Shown here in pieces: positions 1 through 6,449 of a stretch of 7,299 nucleotides of DNA. The notes beneath the pieces are model-generated. The model saw nothing but the letters and a program-made list of their open reading frames with translations. It did no database searches and was not told the DNA's origin. Position 1 is the stretch's first letter; every line of letters starts with the position of its first letter. The DNA comes from Asaia bogorensis (lineage in GTDB: Bacteria; Pseudomonadota; Alphaproteobacteria; Acetobacterales; Acetobacteraceae). The translations under genes were made by a program, and so were the position numbers. The DNA is taken from NCBI GenBank assembly GCA_945874515.1, contig CAMCHA010000117.1, forward strand, positions 1-7,299, given 5' to 3'.

Positions 1-1801
1 TCAAGTCTCGGCTCTTGCCATGCTGGTCGGCCTGGTCGCGGTGGCGGCGACGGCGGATACGTTCAGTTCCATCCTGATGGGCATACCCGGATCATCGGCA
101 AGCCAGGCGACGATCCTGGATGGCTTCCCCATGGCCCGACGAGGAGAAGCCGCGCGCGCGCTATCGGCATCCTTCCTGGCTTCCATGATTGGCGGGCTGA
201 TTGGCGCGGTGATTCTGACAGGCGCGGTGCTGATTGCGCGGCCCTTGATTCTGGCGCTTGGCACGGCCGAGTTGTTCATGCTGGCGCTGCTTGGGCTTTC
301 CATGGTGGGCGTGCTGGCAGGCAAAAGCTTCGCCAAGGGCTTGATTGCTTGCGGCATGGGTTTGGCGCTTGGCATGGTGGGCACAGCGCCGGCCACGGCG
401 GAATATCGTTTGGATTTCGGGCTGATCTATCTTTCCGATGGTCTGCCGCTGCCCGTGTTGGTGCTCGCGATTTTCGCGCTGCCGGAGATTATTGATCTGG
501 CGCGCGGTGGTGGGACGATTTCGCGCTCGGCGGATTTGGGTCGCGGTTGGATTTTGGGTTTGCAGGACATCATGCGCCATTGGTGGTTGTTGCTGCGCTC
601 ATCTTCAATCGGGTCCGTGTTGGGCGCCATTCCTGGGCTTGGTGGCAGCGTGACCGATTGGATTGTCTATGGCCATGCCATTCAGACGGAAAAGAACGGC
701 CAGTTCGGCAAGGGTGATGTGCGCGGCGTGATTGCCGTTGAAGCTTCCAATAATGCGCGCGAAGGCGGTGCGTTGGTGCCGACGCTGTTCTTCGGCATTC
801 CTTCTTCCGGGTCCATGGCTGTGTTTCTGGGCGGCATGACGCTGCTTGGCATTGAAGCCGGGCCGGCGATGGTGGGCTCTCGGCTTGATTTGACCTATGC
901 GATCATCTGGTCGCTCGCGATTGCCAATGTGATGGGGACGTTGCTGTGCTTTGCCACATCGCCCTTGATTGCGCGGCTGACCACAGTGCGCTTTGGGCTG
1001 CTGGCGCCCTTCATGATGATGGTGGTCTGCTTCGGCGCCTTCAACAACAACCGCGAATTGGCGGATTTGCTGCTGCTGCTGGGCGTGGGCTTGCTGGGCT
1101 TGCTGATGCGCCGCTTCGGCTGGCCGCGCCCGCCCTTCGTGGTAGGCTTTGTGCTGGCGTTGCCGATGGAAACCTATTTGTATCAGGCCGTGCAATTCTA
1201 TGGCTGGGATTTCCTGACACGGCCTGGCGTGATGATCATTGCCGCGCTGATCGTGGTGTTTGCCTGGCTTGGTATTCGCAAGCGCCGGCTGGCCGATACG
1301 GAAGAAGATGGCGGCAGCACGGATACGGGCCAGCGCCAGCCTCAGGCGATTTTCGCTGTGATTCCGGTGGCACTTTTTGCTGCAGTTTTCATTGATGCGA
1401 TGCGCCATAGCTTCCTGGGCGCGGTCTTCCCCATGATGATTGCGGGTGCCATGCTGCTGATGAGCGTACCGGTATTCTTGCGGCTGAATTTCGGCCGCGT
1501 CGGCGGTTCGCTATTCCATGATGCGGAAGCCAAGGCGAAGCCCGAGGATGGCAGCTTCTGGGCGCATCTCGGTTGGGTGATTGGGCTGGTTGGGCTTTCT
1601 GCCCTGGTCGGGTTCCTGCTCGCCAATACGATCTTCTTCCTGTCCTTCCTGCGTTATGCGGCGGGCTGTACCTGGCGGATGACCTTGTTCCTGACCTCCA
1701 TCGCGACCATTGGCCTGATCATGGTGGCGAAATTGCTGACCCTGGATTTCCCGCAGGGGCTATTGCAGTATTTCTTTGAACTTCCCTGGCCTTTACGGTG
1801 A
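1..1801 (+). CDS. Tripartite tricarboxylate transporter permease, TctA-TctB fusion (5' partial)
   Basis: Membrane permease of the TTT family, which takes up di- and tricarboxylates with a periplasmic TctC/Bug binding protein. The frame is open to the left edge (first full codon at 2), so the ATG at 20 is probably internal; TctA proteins normally have about 60-70 further N-terminal residues. The visible 599 residues are mostly hydrophobic helices. Two TctA signatures are present: GIPGSSAS followed by LDGFPMARRG near 80-150, and the repeat-related SNNAREGGALVPTLFFGIP near 745-805, preceded by a GAIPGLGG loop near 625-650. The TctA part ends near 1290. A charged linker (TEEDGGSTDTGQRQP, about 1300-1344) leads to a further block of about 150 residues with about four membrane segments, resembling the small subunit TctB, including a final FPQG motif. 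The fusion is read from topology and resemblance, not an alignment. The stop codon overlaps the next gene, so the two are co-transcribed. The binding-protein gene is not in the window and may lie upstream. Confidence 0.9.
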   Translation, partial: QVSALAMLVGLVAVAATADTFSSILMGIPGSSASQATILDGFPMARRGEAARALSASFLASMIGGLIGAVILTGAVLIARPLILALGTAELFMLALLGLSMVGVLAGKSFAKGLIACGMGLALGMVGTAPATAEYRLDFGLIYLSDGLPLPVLVLAIFALPEIIDLARGGGTISRSADLGRGWILGLQDIMRHWWLLLRSSSIGSVLGAIPGLGGSVTDWIVYGHAIQTEKNGQFGKGDVRGVIAVEASNNAREGGALVPTLFFGIPSSGSMAVFLGGMTLLGIEAGPAMVGSRLDLTYAIIWSLAIANVMGTLLCFATSPLIARLTTVRFGLLAPFMMMVVCFGAFNNNRELADLLLLLGVGLLGLLMRRFGWPRPPFVVGFVLALPMETYLYQAVQFYGWDFLTRPGVMIIAALIVVFAWLGIRKRRLADTEEDGGSTDTGQRQPQAIFAVIPVALFAAVFIDAMRHSFLGAVFPMMIAGAMLLMSVPVFLRLNFGRVGGSLFHDAEAKAKPEDGSFWAHLGWVIGLVGLSALVGFLLANTIFFLSFLRYAAGCTWRMTLFLTSIATIGLIMVAKLLTLDFPQGLLQYFFELPWPLR

Positions 1802-2904
1802 CGGATAAAATTATGCAGAAAGCCATTCCCTGCACGCTGATGCGTGGCGGTACCAGCCGCGGCCCTTACTTTCGACGGGAAGATTTGCCGGAAGATCGTG
1901 AAGCGATGGGCCGCGTATTGCTGGCTGCCATGGGCTCACCGGATGCGCGCCAGATTGATGGCATTGGCGGCGCCACAACGCTCACGAGCAAAGTCTGCAT
2001 TGTATCCCGGGCGGCGACCGGTGAAGCGCAGCAGGTGGATTATCTATTCGCGCAGGTTTCCGTGGATCGGGCCTTTGTGGATTGGGGGCCGACTTGCGGG
2101 AATATGCTGGCGGGCGTTGGGCCTTTCGCGATTGAAAGCGGGCTGGTGCCGGCCGAAGAAGGCGAAACCCGCGTGATGATCCGCGCCGTGAATACCGGCG
2201 CGCTGATTGAAGCCGTGGTGCAAACGCCTGGCAAGCGCGTGAATTATGAAGGCGATACCGCGATTGCCGGCGTGCCCGGCACCGCCGCCCCCATCGTGCT
2301 GAATTTTGCTGATGCGGTGGGTGGAGCGACTGGCAAGCTGATGCCAACCGGCAATGCCATTGATGTGATTGATGGCGTGGAAGTGACCTGCCTTGATATC
2401 TGCATGCCCGTGGTCATCGCGCGCGCGCGGGATTTCGGCAAAACCGCACGTGAGACCGCGAAGGAACTGGATGCGGATAAGGAATTCATGGCGCGGATTG
2501 AAGCCATTCGGCGCAAGGCGAGTCTCGCCATGGGCATGGGTGATGCCGAAGGGCGCGTCATGCCGAAATTCGCGATTATTGCGGAACCGGCGGGTGATCA
2601 GGGCGGGGTGGCCGCGCGCTATTTCACGCCGCTCGCCTGCCATGAAGCCATGGCCGTGACGGGTGGGATTTGCATCGCGAGTGCTTGCGTGCTGCCGGGC
2701 ACGGTGGCGGAAGGTGTGGCGCACATCACCGGCGCGGATCGGGAAACTATCGTGCTGGAACATCCAACCGGCAGCATGGAGGCGGTGATCACCACGCGGC
2801 TTACGGTGGATGGATCGCGGGAAGTGATTTCGGGCGGCACGCTACGCACCGCGCGGCGGTTGATGGCGGGCGAGGTTTATGTCCCCGCCCGCGCTTGGGG
2901 TTGA
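1798..2904 (+). CDS. PrpF/GalD-family tautomerase (4-oxalomesaconate tautomerase-like)
   Basis: Predicted cytosolic isomerase with the PrpF (diaminopimelate-epimerase-like) fold. Family members move a double bond or proton in unsaturated tricarboxylates: GalD converts 4-oxalomesaconate between keto and enol forms in gallate degradation, and PrpF isomerises 2-methylaconitate. The 368-residue length matches GalD-type proteins. Visible signatures are IPCTLMRGGTSRG near residue 10, GSPDARQIDGIGGATTLTSK with Lys65, DWGPTCGNMLAGVGPFAIE with Cys100, and GGICIASACVLPG with Cys292 and Cys297. Lys65 and Cys100 are spaced much like the Lys/Cys pair reported for PrpF. The GSPDARQIDGIGG and CGNMLAGVGPFAIE stretches look closer to GalD than to PrpF, and no AcnD-like aconitase is seen nearby, so tautomerase is preferred; the true substrate is unproven. 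The GTG start at 1798 overlaps the permease stop (GTGA, 4 bp), which suggests translational coupling. An in-frame ATG at 1813 is the alternative start; neither has a strong Shine-Dalgarno sequence. Confidence 0.88.
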   Translation: MTDKIMQKAIPCTLMRGGTSRGPYFRREDLPEDREAMGRVLLAAMGSPDARQIDGIGGATTLTSKVCIVSRAATGEAQQVDYLFAQVSVDRAFVDWGPTCGNMLAGVGPFAIESGLVPAEEGETRVMIRAVNTGALIEAVVQTPGKRVNYEGDTAIAGVPGTAAPIVLNFADAVGGATGKLMPTGNAIDVIDGVEVTCLDICMPVVIARARDFGKTARETAKELDADKEFMARIEAIRRKASLAMGMGDAEGRVMPKFAIIAEPAGDQGGVAARYFTPLACHEAMAVTGGICIASACVLPGTVAEGVAHITGADRETIVLEHPTGSMEAVITTRLTVDGSREVISGGTLRTARRLMAGEVYVPARAWG

Positions 2905-2936
2905 GGTGATGCCTTCCTGCCAGGGCAGCGCCTTGC

Positions 2937-2946
2937 AGGGGGGAGC
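2937..2946 (+). promoter_or_regulatory. Ribosome binding site of the propeller gene
   Basis: A purine-rich AGGGGGGAG run ends about five bases before the ATG at 2950. It is the strongest Shine-Dalgarno-like sequence of the rightward genes and supports this start, which also leaves the twin-arginine motif close to the N-terminus. It suggests that the propeller gene is translated independently rather than by coupling to the tautomerase gene 45 bp upstream. Confidence 0.65.
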
Positions 2947-2949
2947 GAT

Positions 2950-4158
2950 ATGGCAAGCCTGACCCGGCGCGGATTTGGTTTGGCTGGTATGGGGGCGGCG
3001 CTGGCAAGTGCGGGCGCGGTTCGGCCGGCGGGTGCTTCGAATTTGCTCAATCCGCTGACCAGCCCGCGCGGCACGACATATCCGGGCCGGGTGAGGCTGA
3101 AGCAAATTGCCAGCGTTGATTTGCGCGGTCAGGGCGATGCGTTTTCCTGGTCTGTTTCAACAATGGCTTGGAGCCCGGACGGCAGTCGGCTTGTGGCGGT
3201 GAATGGGCTCGGTAACTTCCTGAACGTGATTGATACAGCGACGTGGCGTTTGCTGGTGCGCTTTAGAATCATGAGTGCGATTGGCTCCCGAGCCTTTGGC
3301 TTTTCCGCGAGTGGGCGGGAATTAATCGCCTCAAAACGGGTTAATCCGGGAAGCAACGAAAACCCACCGGCCTTTTCGGCTTTTGAAATGGACACCGGAA
3401 GAATAGTTCGGAACTCACAGCTTTTGCCCGTTTCGATTCCGGAATTGCAAGGCAAGCCGGATGACTTAACGCTTCAGCAGCGCCGGAATGACCAGGATTT
3501 GGCTGTTTCGCCGGATGGGCGATTTGTCTTCATGAGGTTTGGCGCCAGGGTTTCCGGGTCTTATCGGCTCTTTGCTTATGTGTTTGATGGAGAGAGCGGG
3601 AAGCTTCTTGGGTCAGGCGATGGTGGAACATGGTCTTCGCCCACCATAAGTGTTGATAACCGTCTTGCGGTCGCCACCCACTCACCTCGTGCGGTTGTTT
3701 CGCCAGATGAAATAGCAATTTATAGCCTTCCAGCATTTAAAAAATTGCTGGGTTTTCGAGCGCACGTGCCGGGCATCAAGTCTTTGTCCTGGTCGCCCAC
3801 TGGTGATCGTTTGGCAACTGGAGCAAGCGGCCTTACCCACCCGCGAGAAGAGGAATCCATTCGGGTCTGGGATTCGGCATCTGGTGCGCGTTTGGCTGGA
3901 TTTGTTGGCGAGTTTGAACCTGTTGTTTACTTAAAGTGGCACCCTAGCGGGAAGTTTTTTGTTACTTCCTCGGCTAAAGGAACTGGCGAGCAGGGCGCCC
4001 TAGTTCAATTTCTGCCGGCGCATGGAGGAGAGCCTATATTTCGTCATTTTGCGCCTGATCGTGTTGTTATTACTGGACCCTGCTTCTGCCCGCGCACCGG
4101 CTTTTTGGCATGGCATGATCGCGGACAAATACTCATTCACGAAATCCAGGGCCTCTGA
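2950..4158 (+). CDS. Tat-exported WD40-type beta-propeller protein of unknown function
   Basis: A 402-residue protein with a twin-arginine signal: T-R-R-G-F-G-L at residues 5-11, a weakly hydrophobic Ala/Gly stretch, and a likely signal peptidase site after the A-G-A at 27-29. It is therefore predicted to be exported folded to the periplasm. The mature part of about 370 residues has recurring WD40-like blade signatures: MAWSPDGSRLVAV near 72, AVSPDGRFVFMRFG near 186, SLSWSPTGDRLATG near 278, IRVWDSASGARLAGF near 304 and LKWHPSGKFFVTSS near 328. The length would suit a seven-bladed propeller. Such domains usually act as scaffolds or ligand-binding platforms; no catalytic motif is visible and no specific function can be assigned. 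Base composition differs from the neighbours: hand-counted 60-base lines give about 42-58% GC against about 65% in adjoining genes, and codons such as TTA and TCA occur. This suggests recent acquisition or low expression. It lies 45 bp after the tautomerase gene and may share its transcript. Confidence 0.82.
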   Translation: MASLTRRGFGLAGMGAALASAGAVRPAGASNLLNPLTSPRGTTYPGRVRLKQIASVDLRGQGDAFSWSVSTMAWSPDGSRLVAVNGLGNFLNVIDTATWRLLVRFRIMSAIGSRAFGFSASGRELIASKRVNPGSNENPPAFSAFEMDTGRIVRNSQLLPVSIPELQGKPDDLTLQQRRNDQDLAVSPDGRFVFMRFGARVSGSYRLFAYVFDGESGKLLGSGDGGTWSSPTISVDNRLAVATHSPRAVVSPDEIAIYSLPAFKKLLGFRAHVPGIKSLSWSPTGDRLATGASGLTHPREEESIRVWDSASGARLAGFVGEFEPVVYLKWHPSGKFFVTSSAKGTGEQGALVQFLPAHGGEPIFRHFAPDRVVITGPCFCPRTGFLAWHDRGQILIHEIQGL

Positions 4159-4183
4159 TGCGTCCGCCCAACACGCACCCTAA

Positions 4184-4207
4184 GGGCCAAGCGTCCCCGC
4201 TTGGCCC
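4184..4207. terminator. Perfect hairpin between convergent genes, probable bidirectional terminator
   Basis: GGGCCAAGCG (4184-4193) and CGCTTGGCCC (4198-4207) are exact inverted repeats around the four-base loop TCCC, giving a 10-bp GC-rich stem. It sits 25 bases after the propeller stop and 28 bases beyond the stop of the leftward ThDP gene. This is the expected place for a shared terminator of convergent operons. No T-run follows on either strand, so it is not a canonical intrinsic terminator; it may act with Rho or protect mRNA 3' ends. Confidence 0.7.
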
Positions 4208-4218
4208 AACCTCACCCT

Positions 4219-4232
4219 ACGCCTGCCGGCGT
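4219..4232. terminator. Small secondary hairpin in the convergent gap
   Basis: ACGCC (4219-4223) and GGCGT (4228-4232) pair around the loop TGCC. For leftward transcription this hairpin comes first, three bases after the ThDP beta-subunit stop codon, and the larger hairpin follows. It may assist termination there, but a 5-bp stem can easily occur by chance in GC-rich DNA. Confidence 0.3.
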
Positions 4233-4235
4233 GTC

Positions 4236-4835
4236 CTAACCTAGTTTTGTCGCCATCCCGCGCATAAAGGTCTCACGGAAGCGGATCGGGTCGCGGTCCG
4301 TTTGTGTCTTGCCGGGTTCATTATCAATGCGCGCGGCGATCACATGCGGGCCATCAGTGGCAAGAGCGCGATCAATCAGCGCGTCGAATTCCGCCTCATC
4401 CGCCGCCCAATGGGCTGAAGCAATGCCGGAAGCGCGCGCAATGCCAATTAGATCAGTGCCGGCTTTCGCTGCCGGCGTGCCCTGGCCGCCAGTGATCTGA
4501 TAAATGCCATTATCCCAAATGATCACAATCAGATTCTTCGGTGCTTGCGCGGCGATGGTGGAAAGGCAGCCAAGCTGCATCAGCAGCGATCCATCGCCTT
4601 CCAAAGCGAAAACGCGCCGTTCCGGCTGGGCAATGGCAACACCCATGGCAATCGGCGCGGCCAATCCCATGCTGCCCAGCATGTAGAAATTCTCGGCACG
4701 ATGGCCGGAACCCCAAAGATCCCAATTGGAATTGCCGATCCCGCCGATCACAGCTTCCTGCTTAGTCAGTTTGCCCACCACGCGCTTGGTCAGCGCCGCA
4801 CGGTTCATCACCTGCGTATTGCGACGTTCTTCCAT
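4236..4835 (-). CDS. ThDP-dependent 2-oxo acid decarboxylase, beta (PP-domain) subunit
   Basis: A 199-residue protein resembling the beta subunit (ComE-type) of sulfopyruvate decarboxylase and the C-terminal part of phosphonopyruvate decarboxylase. It carries the diphosphate- and metal-binding motif of ThDP enzymes: G80-D81-G82, 26 residues, then N109 in WDNGIYQ. Before it come GGIGNSNWDLW and MLGSMGLAAPIAMGVAIA, the stretch typical of this group. It would form a cytosolic complex with the alpha subunit encoded just upstream, with the active site at their interface. The start chosen is the ATG at 4835: it overlaps the alpha stop in TGATG, and AGGGGGG lies about eight bases upstream. An ATG at 4877 would extend the protein by 14 residues into the alpha gene and is less likely. 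The substrate could be sulfopyruvate, phosphonopyruvate or another 2-oxo acid; sequence inspection cannot decide. Confidence 0.87.
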   Translation of the reverse strand: MEERRNTQVMNRAALTKRVVGKLTKQEAVIGGIGNSNWDLWGSGHRAENFYMLGSMGLAAPIAMGVAIAQPERRVFALEGDGSLLMQLGCLSTIAAQAPKNLIVIIWDNGIYQITGGQGTPAAKAGTDLIGIARASGIASAHWAADEAEFDALIDRALATDGPHVIAARIDNEPGKTQTDRDPIRFRETFMRGMATKLG

Positions 4836-5362
4836 CACTTGCGCCCCCCTGCGATCAATGGCGAGACAATAAGGCAAGCCGGCCAGCGCGTGGCGAAGGC
4901 CTGGCGCATGGTGCGATCCGCGATGAAAGCGGCTTCATCCAGGCGCGACAGCGTGTGGTGTTCAATGCCCATGCTGTCCAGAATCGGGCGCATGGTGCGG
5001 CAGACAATGGCCTGGCCGGGATTGAATTCACCCAGCGTGCCGCGTTCGCTCACCAGCATCAGCACCGGGATTTGGCTGGCAACAACAAGGGAGGCGAGAA
5101 CATTCGGCAGGGTCGCGAAGCCCGATGTCTGCATCAGCACAATGCCGCGCATGCCGGCCATGGTGGCGCCGGCGACGATGCCAATGGCTTCTTCCTCACG
5201 CGCGGCGGGGAAGGTGGTGAAGAAGGGATCGGCATGGCAGCCCTCAATCAAGGGGCGCAGCACATTATCCGGCACATAGGTGACCAGCCGGACATTATTG
5301 TCCTTCAGGGCCTGGCGGACGATGCCATGCCAGCTTGGCGCACTTTCAGCGGCACTCGACAT
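4835..5362 (-). CDS. ThDP-dependent 2-oxo acid decarboxylase, alpha (Pyr-domain) subunit
   Basis: A 175-residue protein resembling the alpha subunit (ComD-type) of sulfopyruvate decarboxylase, close to the usual length of about 170. The Pyr domain supplies the glutamate that activates the cofactor's aminopyrimidine; here it should lie in A-R-E-E-E-A at residues 54-59, followed by GIVAGATMAG. Other family-like stretches are YVPDNVLRPLIEG near 29, VLMQTSGFATLPNVLASL near 75, and VLMLVSERGTLGEFNPGQ near 100. The ATG at 5362 is preferred: a GGAGA lies ten bases upstream and the protein begins near the family's usual first helix. An upstream ATG at 5425 would add 21 residues unlike the family. The beta subunit follows with a one-base stop/start overlap, so the two are almost certainly co-translated. 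The AEC transporter gene lies 75 bp upstream on the same strand. No sulfolactate or phosphonate pathway gene is visible nearby. Confidence 0.85.
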   Translation of the reverse strand: MSSAAESAPSWHGIVRQALKDNNVRLVTYVPDNVLRPLIEGCHADPFFTTFPAAREEEAIGIVAGATMAGMRGIVLMQTSGFATLPNVLASLVVASQIPVLMLVSERGTLGEFNPGQAIVCRTMRPILDSMGIEHHTLSRLDEAAFIADRTMRQAFATRWPACLIVSPLIAGGRK

Positions 5363-5437
5363 AATGGGGAAGTCTCCGTTGCAGTGAGAAGGCGGGAGTC
5401 TATGACCAAGCTGCGCGCCCGCCAAGCGTGAACCAGT

Positions 5438-6376
5438 TCACGGCACCGGCACGTCCAACAGCCACGCCGTGGCCGGAAAGGCGATGGATGCGATAATGGT
5501 AGTGAAAAGGACCGCGGCCGAGGCTTCGTCCGCCCCAACACCTTGGCGTTGCGCAAGCAAATAGGCGTTGGTCGCGGTGGGCATGGCGGCCAGCAGCACG
5601 CCGCAAATCACCCAGAAGGGATCAAGCGCCAACCAGCTTCCCAGCACAAACCACACCAGCGCGGGGTAGATGAATAGCTTCGCCGCCGTAATGCCAAAGG
5701 CCACCGCGAAAAGCTGCCCACCAATCTTCAACCGCGCCAGCGTTCCACCCAGCGCGAAAAGCGCCGTCGGCCCGGCAGCATTACCCAGGAAGGACAAGAA
5801 GCGTTCAATCGGCGCCGGGATGGGCAATTCCAACCCGGCAGACAAGGCGCCAAGGGCGATGGAAAGGATCACCGGATTGCGCATCAAGCCGCGCAGCCCG
5901 GCCATCACGGCCTTGAGACCCTCACCCTTCGCCGAGGGCGCCATCAGCATGGACCCAAGCGCGATAATCACCGCCACTTCAGCCACAATCGCCATGGCGA
6001 CCGGCCCCGCAATGCGCGGCCCCAGCATGGGCAGCATCAGCGGCGGCGCCAGATAGCCGACATTGCCCATGGCGGCGGCCGCGCCAAAGGCGGAACCAAT
6101 GCGGATATTGCCCCGCGCGATGCGCCCGATCAGCATCACCACGGCGAAGATGGCAAGGCAGGCGCCCAGATAGCCACTGAAGTAGATGAGATCGAAGCTT
6201 TCGCGCAAAGGCTGCGCGGCCATCAGCTTGAACAGCATGGCCGGCAGCGCGACGTTGAAGCTAAAAAGCCCAATCGCCTCCATGGCCGTGGGCGGCATCC
6301 ATTTCCGCTTCGCCGCAGCGAAACCAAAGGCCACCACCGCGAAAATCGGCAGGCAAAGGGCAAGGAAAGCAAGCAC
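5438..6376 (-). CDS. AEC-family (auxin efflux carrier-like) transporter
   Basis: A 312-residue inner-membrane protein, typical length for bacterial AEC (Mem_trans) carriers. About ten hydrophobic helices lie in two halves separated by a polar loop around APSAKGEGLKAVMAGL. Family-like features are the N-terminal CLPIFAVVAFGFAAAKRKW, FNVALPAMLFKLMA in helix 2, the conserved AMGNVGYLAPPLMLP stretch in the middle of the first half, GRLARLKIG-like GGTLARLKIGGQLFA in the second half, and AAMPTATNAYLLAQRQG near the C-terminus. Bacterial members move organic anions such as malate, malonate or other carboxylates; direction and substrate are not visible here. The start is a GTG at 6376 giving a normal N-terminus; no clear Shine-Dalgarno precedes it. 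It is followed after 75 bp by the ThDP enzyme genes, so it could supply their substrate or export their product. Confidence 0.86.
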   Translation of the reverse strand: MLAFLALCLPIFAVVAFGFAAAKRKWMPPTAMEAIGLFSFNVALPAMLFKLMAAQPLRESFDLIYFSGYLGACLAIFAVVMLIGRIARGNIRIGSAFGAAAAMGNVGYLAPPLMLPMLGPRIAGPVAMAIVAEVAVIIALGSMLMAPSAKGEGLKAVMAGLRGLMRNPVILSIALGALSAGLELPIPAPIERFLSFLGNAAGPTALFALGGTLARLKIGGQLFAVAFGITAAKLFIYPALVWFVLGSWLALDPFWVICGVLLAAMPTATNAYLLAQRQGVGADEASAAVLFTTIIASIAFPATAWLLDVPVP

Positions 6377-6383
6377 GGAACGG

Positions 6384-6440
6384 TTTTAGAGCAGATCACG
6401 TTCAGATGGAATCATCTGAACGTGTGAAGATGCTCGAAAA
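6384..6440. repeat. Imperfect long palindrome 1, probable dispersed intergenic repeat
   Basis: The core is a perfect 12-bp inverted repeat, CACGTTCAGATG (6397-6408) and CATCTGAACGTG (6413-6424), around loop GAAT. An outer arm pairs TTTTAGAGCA (6384-6393) with TGCTCGAAAA (6431-6440), with one mismatch, separated from the core by an uneven bulge of three and six bases. The TAGAGC-type ends recur in the next palindrome. Alphaproteobacterial genomes carry families of intergenic palindromes with ends of this kind; membership is inferred. It ends eight bases before the AEC start, so it would lie in that gene's leader if transcribed from upstream. Confidence 0.68.
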
Positions 6441-6449
6441 ACAACGATG

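Noticed and set aside
605..1408. A 267-codon open frame on the minus strand inside the permease gene
   Set aside because: Its translation is rich in His, Gln, Arg and Ala without any domain, as expected for the antisense of a GC-rich membrane protein gene; the plus-strand frame has clear family motifs.
2044..2763. A 239-codon minus-strand open frame opposite the tautomerase gene
   Set aside because: The sense frame carries all conserved PrpF/GalD motifs; the antisense product is His/Arg-rich and unrecognisable.
2905..2949. A possible attenuator (CTGCC/GGCAG inverted repeat) between the tautomerase and propeller genes
   Set aside because: The repeat is only five bases with a two-base spacer, easily found by chance in this composition.
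4545..5279. A 244-codon plus-strand open frame opposite the ThDP subunit genes
   Set aside because: It spans both minus-strand genes and their junction, has no recognisable domain, and is a shadow of the high-GC coding strand.
5363..5425. Longer N-terminus of the alpha subunit from the ATG at 5425
   Set aside because: The extra 21 residues do not resemble the family's N-terminus, and a Shine-Dalgarno-like GGAGA precedes the ATG at 5362.
6377..6449. A sigma-70-like promoter for the AEC gene on the minus strand
   Set aside because: TTGTTT- and TCTAAA-like hexamers exist, but no pair has convincing spacing and both overlap the palindromic repeat.
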